Shown here in pieces: positions 1 through 7,930 of a stretch of DNA of 64,000 bases. The stretch is taken from assembly GCF_900109375.1 (NCBI RefSeq), contig NZ_FOAB01000004.1, positions 1-64,000 of the forward strand, in the 5' to 3' direction. How positions within the stretch are numbered: the first letter of the stretch is position 1; each line of letters starts with the position of its first letter. Source of the stretch: Aquimarina amphilecti. Its GTDB lineage: Bacteria; Bacteroidota; Bacteroidia; Flavobacteriales; Flavobacteriaceae. The notes under the pieces were generated by a model, which did not search any database, was not told the DNA's origin, and worked only from the letters and a program-made list of their open reading frames with translations. Position numbers and translations under genes: made by a program.

Positions 1-239
1 TGTCAGCAAACTTTCTTTTATATGATAAGTTAACATTAGGAGTAGGATATAGATGGAGTGCAGCGTTTAGTGCTATGGCTGGATTCCAAGTGTCTGATTC
101 TTTAATGATAGGATTTGCATATGACAAAGAATCTACAGAATTAGGTAGAACTCAGTTCAATGATGGAAGTTACGAAGTTATGTTGCGTTTTGAGTTATTC
201 AGAAAGTACAACAGAATGTTAACACCACGTTTCTTTTAG
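1..239 (+). CDS. PorP/SprF family type IX secretion membrane protein, C-terminal part (5' end outside window)
   Basis: The frame is open from the first full codon at base 3 and ends with TAG at 237-239, giving the last 79 residues. The sequence is rich in alternating polar and hydrophobic residues (GVGYRWSAAFSAMAGFQVSD, then a strand ending MLRFELF). This is typical of the last strands of the PorP/SprF outer-membrane barrel. In Flavobacteriia these proteins sit next to long secreted adhesins and an OmpA-type partner and help them reach or attach to the surface through type IX secretion. The next gene, 80 bp downstream on the same strand, is such an OmpA-type protein, which supports the call. 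The upstream adhesin, if present, lies outside the window. Confidence 0.8.
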   Translation, partial: SANFLLYDKLTLGVGYRWSAAFSAMAGFQVSDSLMIGFAYDKESTELGRTQFNDGSYEVMLRFELFRKYNRMLTPRFF

Positions 240-319
240 AAAATATATGTGGTTTTTCTAGTTAGCTGCTAGAATTTAAATAAGTTATTTTTATATAATA
301 AAATTATAGCCAAAATAAA

Positions 320-2278
320 ATGAAGAGATTATTACACAATTTATTATTTGTTTTTATTGGGTTTTTCTTTGTAAGTACGGTATTCTCTCAAGATAGAAAA
401 CTGAAAACTGCTCAGAACCAATATGACAAATATGAATATATTAATGCGCAAGAAACGTATCTAAAAGTAGTTAAGAAAGGATACAAAAGCGCTGATCTTT
501 ATAAGAACCTAGGAAATAGCTATTATTTTAATAGTCAATTTGAAGAAGCTTCTAAATGGTATGAAGAATTGGTGAATTCTTATCCAAGTGAGGTAGAGCC
601 TGAATATTATTTTAGATATGCTCAGACTTTAAAGTCTGTAGGAAGATATGATGATGCTGATGTGTATATGAATAAGTTTGTAGAAGCTAGTTCAGATGAT
701 CAAAGAGCACAATTATTTGAAGAAGAGCCTAATTATCTTAAAAGAATAGATTTCCAGTCAGGAAGGTTCGAAATAGAGAATTCTTCTATTAATTCTTCAT
801 ACACTGATTTCGGTTCCGCTTTTTTCGGTAGGTTTATTGTTTTTAGTTCTTCTAGGGATACTCTTTTATTTAAGAAAAGTGTGCATCAATGGAATGAAGA
901 GCCATTTTTAGATCTATATAGAGCAGAATATAATCCTACTAATGGAGAACTTTCCGAAATTGAAAAATTTGATAGTAAGATAAATAGCAAGTTTCATGAG
1001 TCGACACCTATTTTTTCAAAAGATGGAAATACAGTTTACTTTACTAGAAATAACTATGATGGTAGAAAGTATGGTAGTGATAAGAAAGGAACTAATCGAT
1101 TAAAGATTTATCGTTCTTATAAGAATACTCAAGGTGGTTGGACAACTCCACAAAATTTACCTTTTAATAGTGATCAGTATTCTACAGCACATCCAACATT
1201 AAGTTTAGATGAGAAAACCTTATATTTTTCATCCGATATGCCAGGAGGAGAAGGTCAGTCAGATATTTATGAAATAGCAATTAATTCTGATGGAAGTTTT
1301 GGGGAGCCAAAGAATTTAGGAAATAGAATTAACACAGAAGGAAAAGAAACTTTCCCTTTTGTTAGCATTAACAATGATTTATACTTTGCTTCTGATGGTC
1401 ATATTGGACTAGGTGGTTTAGATGTTTATGTAACTCGATTAAACCCACAAACAGATGAAGAAAAGTTAATTGTTAATATCGGAAAGCCCGTAAATAGTCC
1501 AGATGATGACTTTGCCTTTATTGTAGATGACGAATCTAAAAGAGGGTATTTTTCTTCAAACAGAGAAGGAGGAAGAGGGAAAGATGATATTTATAGCTTC
1601 TTGCAGTTAGAAGACCTTAAAAGCTTTTGTGAGATCACTATCACAGGTGTCGTGAAAGATAAGGATACTCAAGAATTATTAGCAGGAGCAAAAGTTTCAA
1701 TATATGATAGCAGTAATAATTTATTAGAGAGTTTTACGGTTGGGGATGATGCATCATATACCCATATAGTTAAATGTAGCTCTAAATACTTCGTACGTGC
1801 AGAAAAAGAAGAGTATCTAACCTTAGAAAAGCTAGTGAGTACTCCAGGGAAGACCGAAACTTTAGATGTACCATTATTGTTAGAGAAGAAGATCAAAACA
1901 GCTAATGTTGGAGATGACTTAGCAAAAGTATTATCTCTAAATCCTATTTACTTTGATTTTGATCAACATTACATTCGTCCTGATGCTGCTATTGAGTTAG
2001 CAAAAGTAATCGAAGTAATGAATCAGTATCCTGATATGAAAATTGATGTAAGATCCCATACAGATAGTCATGGAAATGATGATTATAACCTCTGGTTATC
2101 TGATGAGAGAGCAAAATCTACAGTAAAATATATGGTTGCTAAGGGTATTTCTGCTGATAGATTGACTAGTAAAGGATACGGAGAAACACAACCAGTGAAT
2201 GAATGTGGAAATGATTCTAATTGTAAAAAATCAGAATATCAGTTAAATAGACGAAGCGAATTTATAATCGTTAAGTAA
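320..2278 (+). CDS. OmpA family protein with TPR, PD40 beta-propeller and carboxypeptidase-regulatory domains (PorE-like)
   Basis: A 652-residue exported protein. An N-terminal signal peptide (about residues 1-24, ending VFSQ) is followed by TPR-like helices (about 30-115). PD40/WD40-like repeats span about 170-430, seen as recurring motifs such as TPIFSKDGNTVYFTRN and TLYFSSDMPGG. A CarboxypepD_reg-like beta domain follows (about 440-520), and a C-terminal OmpA peptidoglycan-binding domain starts at IYFDFDQHYIRPDA with RSHTDSHG and the end motif NRRSEFIIVK. The same order of domains occurs in PorE of the type IX secretion and gliding machinery. The OmpA domain should hold the protein to peptidoglycan in the periplasm. 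It lies directly after a PorP/SprF gene, the usual pairing. A strong terminator follows. Confidence 0.88.
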   Translation: MKRLLHNLLFVFIGFFFVSTVFSQDRKLKTAQNQYDKYEYINAQETYLKVVKKGYKSADLYKNLGNSYYFNSQFEEASKWYEELVNSYPSEVEPEYYFRYAQTLKSVGRYDDADVYMNKFVEASSDDQRAQLFEEEPNYLKRIDFQSGRFEIENSSINSSYTDFGSAFFGRFIVFSSSRDTLLFKKSVHQWNEEPFLDLYRAEYNPTNGELSEIEKFDSKINSKFHESTPIFSKDGNTVYFTRNNYDGRKYGSDKKGTNRLKIYRSYKNTQGGWTTPQNLPFNSDQYSTAHPTLSLDEKTLYFSSDMPGGEGQSDIYEIAINSDGSFGEPKNLGNRINTEGKETFPFVSINNDLYFASDGHIGLGGLDVYVTRLNPQTDEEKLIVNIGKPVNSPDDDFAFIVDDESKRGYFSSNREGGRGKDDIYSFLQLEDLKSFCEITITGVVKDKDTQELLAGAKVSIYDSSNNLLESFTVGDDASYTHIVKCSSKYFVRAEKEEYLTLEKLVSTPGKTETLDVPLLLEKKIKTANVGDDLAKVLSLNPIYFDFDQHYIRPDAAIELAKVIEVMNQYPDMKIDVRSHTDSHGNDDYNLWLSDERAKSTVKYMVAKGISADRLTSKGYGETQPVNECGNDSNCKKSEYQLNRRSEFIIVK

Positions 2279-2320
2279 TATATATCATATAGATTAATAA
2301 TAAACCGTTATTATTTAAGA

Positions 2321-2356
2321 AAAAAACACCTTACTCTTGCTAAGGTGTTTTTTATT
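2321..2356 (+). terminator. Rho-independent terminator after the OmpA-type gene
   Basis: A 13-bp perfect stem (AAAAAACACCTTA at 2321-2333 and its complement at 2341-2353) with a 7-base loop and a T run. It closes the PorP/SprF-OmpA unit before idi. Confidence 0.85.
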
Positions 2357-2447
2357 GAATGGATAAACAATTCTTTATTTTATGTCAAAAAAAGCATAGA
2401 TTATGAATTGCTATTACGATTTCGTAGCTTTGAAGCAATACAAAGCA

Positions 2448-2966
2448 ATGAAAGAAGAAAAAGTCATTTTAGTAAACGAAAATGATGAGCAAATCGGGTT
2501 AATGCCTAAGCTTGAAGCACACGAAAAAGCAATATTACATAGAGCATTTTCCGTATTTATTCTTAATGATCAAAAAGAATTAATGTTGCAACAAAGAGCT
2601 CATCATAAGTATCATTCACCAGGTTTATGGACAAATACTTGTTGTAGTCATCAACGAGAAGGAGAAAGTAATATAGAAGCTGGAACGAGAAGATTAGAGG
2701 AAGAAATGGGATTTACTACGCCTCTTAAAGAAACAATATCATTCATATATAAGGCACCTTTTGATAATGGGCTAACAGAACATGAATTGGATCATGTATT
2801 AGTTGGTCAGTATGAAGAGAAACCTGTTATTAATCCTGAAGAAGTTTCGGATTGGAAATGGATGCCTATTGAGGATGTAAGAAAGGATATAATGAATAAC
2901 CCCGATCTTTATACAGCCTGGTTTAAGATTATTTTTGATAAATTTTATGAACACATCGCAATATGA
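2448..2966 (+). CDS. idi: Isopentenyl-diphosphate delta-isomerase, type I
   Basis: Interconverts isopentenyl and dimethylallyl diphosphate, the cytoplasmic step that supplies the allylic starter for menaquinone, carotenoid and undecaprenyl synthesis. The protein has the Nudix fold of type I isomerases. The catalytic Cys lies in WTNTCCSH, the Nudix-like helix is RRLEEEMGF, and the acidic metal/catalytic segment is EHELDHVL. I chose the ATG at 2448 (172 residues, start MKEEKVILVNE) because it aligns with the start of known type I enzymes. An upstream in-frame ATG at 2403 would add 15 residues of no family likeness. The stop overlaps the next start by 4 bp (ATGA), so idi is the first gene of a coupled run. 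Nothing in the neighbours is isoprenoid-specific. Confidence 0.93.
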   Translation: MKEEKVILVNENDEQIGLMPKLEAHEKAILHRAFSVFILNDQKELMLQQRAHHKYHSPGLWTNTCCSHQREGESNIEAGTRRLEEEMGFTTPLKETISFIYKAPFDNGLTEHELDHVLVGQYEEKPVINPEEVSDWKWMPIEDVRKDIMNNPDLYTAWFKIIFDKFYEHIAI

Positions 2967-3373
2967 GAATAAAAGCTTGTAGAAAAGCGCATTTTAATGC
3001 TGCGCATAGGTTGTATAGAAAAGATTGGAGTGACGAAAAAAATACTCAAATTTTTGGAAAATGTAGTAATCCAAGATATCACGGGCATAACTATGAGTTG
3101 GATGTAGCGGTTATAGGTGATGTAGATCCAGAAACAGGTTTTTTGATAGACTTAAAGATTTTGAAAGATTATATTAAGTCTGAAGTTGAAGATTATATGG
3201 ATCATAAAAACCTTAATGAAGAGGTTGAAGAATTCAAAAAATTAAATCCAACAGCGGAAAATATCGCTATTGTAATTTGGAATAGACTCCGTAAAAAGCT
3301 AGATTTAAGGTATGATATCGAAGTTACATTATTCGAAACTCCACGGAACTATGTAATATATGATGGTAAATAG
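2963..3373 (+). CDS. queD: 6-pyruvoyl-tetrahydropterin synthase / 6-carboxytetrahydropterin synthase family protein
   Basis: A 136-residue enzyme of the PTPS/QueD fold, which converts 7,8-dihydroneopterin triphosphate into 6-carboxytetrahydropterin (queuosine path) or a related pterin. The zinc ligands are visible as His15 (FNAAHRL) and His40/His42 (YHGHNYE). The catalytic Cys is Cys34 in FGKCSNPRYH and the pterin-anchoring Glu is in LFETPRNY. The cysteine before HGHN fits QueD-type rather than strictly eukaryotic PTPS use, but the sequence alone does not decide the product. No other queuosine gene is in the window. Start overlaps idi by 4 bp and the next gene begins 8 bp after the stop, so it is cotranscribed. 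Confidence 0.85.
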   Translation: MRIKACRKAHFNAAHRLYRKDWSDEKNTQIFGKCSNPRYHGHNYELDVAVIGDVDPETGFLIDLKILKDYIKSEVEDYMDHKNLNEEVEEFKKLNPTAENIAIVIWNRLRKKLDLRYDIEVTLFETPRNYVIYDGK

Positions 3374-3381
3374 AATCATTT

Positions 3382-3843
3382 ATGGCTTTAGAAATAGGCG
3401 GTAAAATTCCCCAATTCACAGCAATTAAAGATGATGGTAATGATTTTCACAGCGTTGATTATGTTGGTAAAATCCCATTGGTAATTTATTTTTATCCCAA
3501 AAATTTTACTCCAGGTTGTATAAAAGAAGCTTGTGACTTTAGAGATAGTTACGAAGATTTTAAAAAAGAAGGAGTAGAAGTTATAGGTATAAGTTCAGAT
3601 AATGTTAAATCTCACGAAAGATTTAAAAACAAGTACAGTTTGCCTTTCATTTTTTTATCAGATAGTAATGGTAGCTTAAGAAAGCTTTTTGGTGTTAAAT
3701 CTGGTTTATTTGGTGTATTACCTGGAAGAGAAACATACGTTATAGATAAAGAAGGTGTAATTAGGCTAAAATTTAATAGTGTTAATGCATCCAAACATTT
3801 AAAACAAGCCATTAAAACGGTCAAAGAAATAATGAATGAGTAG
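3382..3843 (+). CDS. bcp: Peroxiredoxin, BCP/PrxQ type
   Basis: A 153-residue thiol peroxidase expected to reduce hydrogen peroxide and organic hydroperoxides in the cytoplasm. The signature FYPKNFTPGCIKEACDFRD contains the peroxidatic Cys46 and a second Cys51 four residues on. This CxxxxC spacing marks the atypical two-Cys BCP/PrxQ group. The conserved Pro/Thr before the cysteine and the downstream Arg of the active site region are present. Length matches the family. It lies 8 bp after the queD-like gene and overlaps manA by 8 bp, so it belongs to the same transcript. The pairing with manA has no evident metabolic meaning. Confidence 0.9.
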   Translation: MALEIGGKIPQFTAIKDDGNDFHSVDYVGKIPLVIYFYPKNFTPGCIKEACDFRDSYEDFKKEGVEVIGISSDNVKSHERFKNKYSLPFIFLSDSNGSLRKLFGVKSGLFGVLPGRETYVIDKEGVIRLKFNSVNASKHLKQAIKTVKEIMNE

Positions 3844-4813
3844 TGATTCACTTTACATACTAAAGTTTCAACCTATCTTGAAAGAAAAAATATGGGGAGG
3901 CTCTAAATTAAATAATCTTCTTGGAAAAAAACCAAAAGGTTCTTTCATAGGAGAAAGTTGGGAAATAAGTGATGTAGAAGGTGATTGTTCGATTGTAGTT
4001 AATGGAGAGTTTGAAGGAAAGACATTAAAAGAACTTTTGACTAGTTATCAGCACAAATTAATAGGGAAAAAGAACTTCGATAGATTTGGTGCTAAATTTC
4101 CTTTATTAATTAAGTTTATTGATGCTAAACAGGATTTATCTGTACAATTACATCCTGGTGATGAAATAGCAAGGAAAAAACATAATTCATTAGGTAAGAC
4201 CGAAATGTGGTATATTACTCAGGCAGATAAAGATGCAAATATCATTATAGGCTTTAATCAAGAAGTAGGCCCTGAGTTATATGAAAAACATGTTGCTAAT
4301 AAGACAATCAAAGATATTTTACATTATGAATCAGTTGCAGAAGGAGATACATTTTTTGTGTATTCTGGATTGATACATGCTATAGGAAAAGGAGTTCTTT
4401 TGGCAGAAATTCAACAAACTTCTGATATCACTTACAGAGTTTATGATTGGGATCGTAAAGATTCAGAGGGTAATTATAGAGAGTTACATCAACAAGACGC
4501 TCTAGAGGCTATAGATTTTAGTGACAATTCCGATTATAAAGTTCAGTATAACTTAGAAAGAAATCAAGTAACAAACTTAGTGGAGTGTCCGCACTTTATT
4601 ACCAATTTAGTAGCGGTCGATGAAGAAGTTTCTTTGTCACATAAAAAATTAGATTCTTTTGTAATATATATGTGTGTAGAAGGAAAAGCAGAAATAATAC
4701 ACGGAGAGCAAAAGGTTAATGTTACTTATGGAGAAACAATTTTGGTTCCAGCTTCTATACAAGGCGTGAAGGCGATTTCAGCAGGTGCAAAACTTTTACA
4801 AGTATATATTTAA
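3836..4813 (+). CDS. manA: Mannose-6-phosphate isomerase, class I
   Basis: Interconverts fructose 6-phosphate and mannose 6-phosphate and so feeds GDP-mannose synthesis for surface polysaccharides. At 325 residues it has the short bacterial class I form. The zinc-site segments are VQLHPGDE (Gln/His), a Glu in LGKTEMWY, and the His in GLIHAIGKG. The C-terminal third is a cupin-like barrel (about 240-325). It is the last gene of the idi-queD-bcp-manA run, overlapping the peroxiredoxin gene by 8 bp. A fresh housekeeping promoter follows it before the next gene. Confidence 0.92.
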   Translation: MSSDSLYILKFQPILKEKIWGGSKLNNLLGKKPKGSFIGESWEISDVEGDCSIVVNGEFEGKTLKELLTSYQHKLIGKKNFDRFGAKFPLLIKFIDAKQDLSVQLHPGDEIARKKHNSLGKTEMWYITQADKDANIIIGFNQEVGPELYEKHVANKTIKDILHYESVAEGDTFFVYSGLIHAIGKGVLLAEIQQTSDITYRVYDWDRKDSEGNYRELHQQDALEAIDFSDNSDYKVQYNLERNQVTNLVECPHFITNLVAVDEEVSLSHKKLDSFVIYMCVEGKAEIIHGEQKVNVTYGETILVPASIQGVKAISAGAKLLQVYI

Positions 4814-4824
4814 AAGTAAAACCG

Positions 4825-4854
4825 TTTGATAAATGGTTTAAAAGACTAATTTTG
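4825..4854 (+). promoter_or_regulatory. Bacteroidetes housekeeping promoter
   Basis: TTTG at 4825-4828 and TAATTTTG at 4847-4854 with an 18-bp gap match the -33 TTTG / -7 TAnnTTTG consensus. The ATG of the 88-residue gene is 18 bp downstream. Confidence 0.75.
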
Positions 4855-4872
4855 CATAAAATATTTTAGAAA

Positions 4873-5139
4873 ATGGCAAATAAAAGAAATCTTAAGAAAG
4901 ATATTAACTACGTATTAGGCGATATCATCGAGGAAGTATACATCTGGGAGGAAAATAACCCAGATAAAGATAAAAAGGCAGGAGAAGTAATTATTGATGA
5001 GGCTATCAACTCTTTTGACGCTTTTATGGTAAGAGTTAGTGATCGTAATGTAGAAAATGCAGCAAAACATTTTAAGTCTATCAAAGAAGATTTAGAAAAA
5101 ACAGCAAAGTCTTTAGCTGAAAAAGTAAATTCATTATAA
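4873..5139 (+). CDS. Small acidic/basic helical protein of unknown function
   Basis: An 88-residue cytoplasmic protein without signal peptide or membrane segment. It is highly charged and probably all-helical (long runs such as KHFKSIKEDLEKTAKSLAEK). I recognise it only as a type of small protein common in Flavobacteriia; no function is known to me. It has its own well-matched promoter (4825-4854) and is followed by a tRNA gene with a separate promoter, so it is probably expressed alone and constitutively. A coding call rests on the codon use, the good start and the promoter distance. A structural or nucleoid/ribosome-associated role would be guesswork. Confidence 0.75.
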   Translation: MANKRNLKKDINYVLGDIIEEVYIWEENNPDKDKKAGEVIIDEAINSFDAFMVRVSDRNVENAAKHFKSIKEDLEKTAKSLAEKVNSL

Positions 5140-5155
5140 TTTTTTTAAAAAAGTA

Positions 5156-5186
5156 TTTGCAAATATCATTACAGAAATTATATTTG
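5156..5186 (+). promoter_or_regulatory. Promoter of tRNA-Thr
   Basis: TTTG at 5156-5159 and TATATTTG at 5179-5186, 19 bp apart, match the Bacteroidetes consensus. The tRNA begins 11 bp later. Confidence 0.75.
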
Positions 5187-5196
5187 CAACCGCTTT

Positions 5197-5270
5197 GCCG
5201 ATGTAGCTCAGCTGGCTAGAGCAGCTGATTTGTAATCAGCAGGTCGTGGGTTCGAGTCCCTCCATCGGCT
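5197..5270 (+). tRNA. tRNA-Thr (anticodon TGT)
   Basis: A 74-base cloverleaf. The acceptor arm is GCCGATG paired with CATCGGC, the D arm contains GCTCAGCTGGCTAGAGC, the anticodon stem GCTGA/TCAGC holds loop TTTGTAA with TGT, and the T arm has GGTTCGAGTCC. The discriminator is T and CCA is not encoded. It reads ACA and, by wobble, other Thr codons. It stands alone, with its own promoter and a strong terminator. Confidence 0.95.
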
Positions 5271-5282
5271 CTTAAAAGTGTA

Positions 5283-5317
5283 AAATCCTGATTTCGAAAG
5301 AAATCAGGATTTTTTTT
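5283..5317 (+). terminator. Terminator after tRNA-Thr
   Basis: A 13-bp perfect stem (AAATCCTGATTTC at 5283-5295, complement at 5300-5312) with loop GAAA and a T run. It ends 65 bp before the minus-strand peptide gene and could also stop that transcript weakly. Confidence 0.85.
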
Positions 5318-5381
5318 GATATAAATTCATGAAATGATGACTTGAATATGTCTCTTCATCAATTTTTAAAATATAAATACG

Positions 5382-5627
5382 TTAAATACAACAATTGTAA
5401 TATGGGTAACTTGGAGTATTTGGATTAGCAGGATGGAAGTAACATCCAGGGATATAAGTTGCACCACATTCAGGGTTATTAACTAAATCAGTGGTTGTAC
5501 AACAAGATAATGCTGGATTACAGCATCCACCACCTCCAGAACCAGGACGTCCTCCTCCAGAAATACCTTTTTGTTCTTTTCTATTAAGTTGTTGAGCCCC
5601 TTTTAAATTTAAAATTTTTTTTAACAT
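5382..5627 (-). CDS. Small Cys-rich secreted peptide precursor with double-glycine leader (bacteriocin-like)
   Basis: An 81-residue precursor. The leader MLKKILNLKGAQQLNRKEQ runs into KGISGGG. The same pattern (MLKxILxLxG, then basic QQK-I-x-GG) is found in two peptides at 55.7 and 58.0 kb in this window. Such leaders are known from Bacteroidetes RiPP/bacteriocin-like peptides cut after GG by C39 peptidase-ABC exporters. The core starts Gly-rich and has eight cysteines at 35, 36, 42, 43, 54, 62, 79 and 80, three of them as CC pairs. No exporter or modifying enzyme is next to it. The upstream DNA has an inverted repeat (TTAATTG at 5645-5651, CAATTAA at 5657-5663) but not the conserved box of the other peptides. 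Function unknown. Confidence 0.72.
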   Translation of the reverse strand: MLKKILNLKGAQQLNRKEQKGISGGGRPGSGGGGCCNPALSCCTTTDLVNNPECGATYIPGCYFHPANPNTPSYPYYNCCI

Positions 5628-5753
5628 AATTGAAGTTTAAAGAGTTAATTGTGAGTCAATTAAGTTAATGAAAATTGTTTTAAGTCGAATATGGGATTAC
5701 TATTAATATTATACTGATAAACTGTAGTAGTAATTGCTTTTCTAAGATTAAAT

Positions 5754-6488
5754 CTAATTATCTTTTTTTATTCTATCTGCTTCTTTAGTTTTTCGTTCTA
5801 GTAGGTAATCTGTAAGTTGTTTTCCATAAATGGATTTTTTAACTCTTGGAGATAATGATTTTACCACAGTATCTAAATATTTAATATTAGCGTCAAAAAC
5901 TTCGTTAAGAGTTATGTATGGAGCTACTTCAAGTTTTCTATTATTAATAGCAAAATTAATAGTGTACAAATACTTTTGTCTCAATAGGTTTTTATAGGCG
6001 ATATCATTTTCAGCTAATTTTTCTTCGTCATTTTGCTTTTTAGCTTCATAATCTTCCTTTATAATTCTCAGATTTCTCTCCTTGAATCTTTTGTTCATTT
6101 TGTTATACTCAATCAACTTAGTTTGGTTTTTACCTCCAGCAATTATTGCATCTTTCTCAAAACCATTTAACGAAGTATTGATCGTAATTTCTCCTGGCTC
6201 CGCAAAAAAATCAATACGATCATTAAATTGAGTTCCATCGTGTTTATCTAGAAATAAATAGTGAATTTCAGGTTCTTGAACAGTAGTTTGAAATGAAAAT
6301 AATGGATCTCCATCGATAACCAATGAATCTAAATTTATTAAAACAGTGTCTTGTATCTTTTGAAGGTACAAAGTTCCTTTTTTAAGCCCTTTTACAGTTC
6401 CATTTATAGAAACATTTCCTTCTTTCTTTGGAGTACTACAACTTAGTATTAGAATAGATAAAAATAATATGGTGAAAAATCGTTGCAT
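5754..6488 (-). CDS. DUF4369-type lipoprotein without thioredoxin domain
   Basis: A 244-residue lipoprotein. The signal ends ILILSCSTPKKE, so Cys17 should be lipidated and the protein attached to a membrane facing the periplasm. Residues about 25-120 look like the DUF4369 beta domain (NVSINGTVKGLKKGTLYLQK, then a strand-rich stretch to DRIDFFAEPGE). In many Bacteroidetes proteins DUF4369 precedes an AhpC/TSA thioredoxin domain. Here there is no CxxC motif, and the C-terminal half (about 130-244) is charged and helical. It is therefore a DUF4369-only form with unknown role. It sits 60 bp downstream of the DUF819 permease gene. Confidence 0.72.
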   Translation of the reverse strand: MQRFFTILFLSILILSCSTPKKEGNVSINGTVKGLKKGTLYLQKIQDTVLINLDSLVIDGDPLFSFQTTVQEPEIHYLFLDKHDGTQFNDRIDFFAEPGEITINTSLNGFEKDAIIAGGKNQTKLIEYNKMNKRFKERNLRIIKEDYEAKKQNDEEKLAENDIAYKNLLRQKYLYTINFAINNRKLEVAPYITLNEVFDANIKYLDTVVKSLSPRVKKSIYGKQLTDYLLERKTKEADRIKKDN

Positions 6489-6548
6489 TGATGGTTTTTT
6501 AATTTTGAAAAAATGGAGTACAAAGATGCTATAATTTAGATTGAAAAA

Positions 6549-7853
6549 CTAACTTCCCGAGGCAATTTGCATTAATATTGTACATAGAATTGCGCCATAG
6601 GTTCCTACTACATAACCAAACACAGCTAAGAGTACTCCAACGGTAGCTAAGGATGGATGAAATGCTGCTGCAACGACAGGTGCCGATGCTGCTCCACCTA
6701 CATTAGCTTGACTACCTACAGCAAGGAAAAAGTAAGGAGCCTTAATTAGTTTAGCAACACCAATTAGAAGAATTGCATGTATAGTCATCCATACAAGTCC
6801 AATTGCAATTAATCCAGGGTTTTCTAAGATCATCTTTAAATCCATCTTCATTCCAATGGTTGCGACTAGAATATAAATAAAAATGCTACCAATTTTACTA
6901 GCACCCGCTCCTTCATATTTTTTAGCTTTAGTATAGGATAATAAAATTCCAATAAAAGTAGCTATGGTGATCATCCAGAAAAATTGAGAGGTAAATGAAG
7001 ATAAGGCAGAACTTTTGTCATTAAATACTTCAAAATTGTTAGATAAAAAACTCGACATTCCATTTGCTCCCCAATGTGCCAAGCCTACTGTGGTAAAAGC
7101 AATGGAAAGCATGATGATATAATCGGTTAAGGTCGGATTTCTGTTTACACTTTCTGCATAAGCAGATACTTTTTCTTTAAGAGATTCAATCGCACTACTA
7201 TCAGCTTTTAACCATTTGTCAATTTTAGCGCTTTTTCCAATACCAATTAACAAGATAGCCATCCAAAGGTTTGCCACAACAATATCAACTAAAACCATAC
7301 CTCCATATTTATCTGGATTGTATTCATAAATTTCTAACATGGCTGCTTGATTGGCTCCACCACCAATCCAACTTCCTGCTAGTGTAGATAATCCTCTCCA
7401 AACAGCATCAAATCCTGCACCTCCAACAGTTTCAGGAGAAATTAAAGAGATTAATAAAATAGCTATTGGTCCTCCGATTATGATACCAATAGTTCCAGTA
7501 GCGAACATAATTAATGCTTTTGGCCCTAAATTAAATATTGCTTTTAAATCAATGCTAAGTGTCATTAATACCAAAGAAGCGGGTAATAAGTATCTGCTGG
7601 CTATATAATATACGCTAGAAGATTTTTCTATAATCTCTCCGTTGGTATCTAATTCTTTCCATTCTGGTGATATAATTCCTAAGGAATTAAATATTGCAGG
7701 TAGTAAATAACAAAGTAATAACGCGGGAACGAATTTATAGAACCCCTGCCAAAAACTTGTTTTGATTGATGATGTGTAAAAAACAAGACCTAAGCATAGC
7801 ATTAGAATTCCAAAAACAATAGTGTCATTGGTAAAAAAAGGAGCATTTTCCAT
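6549..7853 (-). CDS. DUF819 family integral membrane protein (putative transporter)
   Basis: A 434-residue polytopic membrane protein with about ten to twelve hydrophobic helices. It matches the DUF819/YjcL family in length and in the Gly/Ala-rich segments TLAGSWIGGGANQAAMLE and AVGSQANVGGAASAPVVAAA, which appear as two related half-repeats in the transporter-like fold. The family has no proven substrate; an anion or organic-acid transport role is only inferred from the fold. It may share a transcript with the DUF4369 lipoprotein downstream. No regulator is adjacent. Confidence 0.85.
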   Translation of the reverse strand: MENAPFFTNDTIVFGILMLCLGLVFYTSSIKTSFWQGFYKFVPALLLCYLLPAIFNSLGIISPEWKELDTNGEIIEKSSSVYYIASRYLLPASLVLMTLSIDLKAIFNLGPKALIMFATGTIGIIIGGPIAILLISLISPETVGGAGFDAVWRGLSTLAGSWIGGGANQAAMLEIYEYNPDKYGGMVLVDIVVANLWMAILLIGIGKSAKIDKWLKADSSAIESLKEKVSAYAESVNRNPTLTDYIIMLSIAFTTVGLAHWGANGMSSFLSNNFEVFNDKSSALSSFTSQFFWMITIATFIGILLSYTKAKKYEGAGASKIGSIFIYILVATIGMKMDLKMILENPGLIAIGLVWMTIHAILLIGVAKLIKAPYFFLAVGSQANVGGAASAPVVAAAFHPSLATVGVLLAVFGYVVGTYGAILCTILMQIASGS

Positions 7854-7930
7854 AGTGTGAGTTCATTATATTATGAGATGCCCTGCAAAATACAATTTTT
7901 GGATTAAAACAAAATTAACTTCTTAATGAG

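Noticed and set aside
5197-5627. Genomic island inserted at tRNA-Thr
   Set aside because: No integrase, no direct repeat of the tRNA 3' end and no shift of base composition were found nearby.
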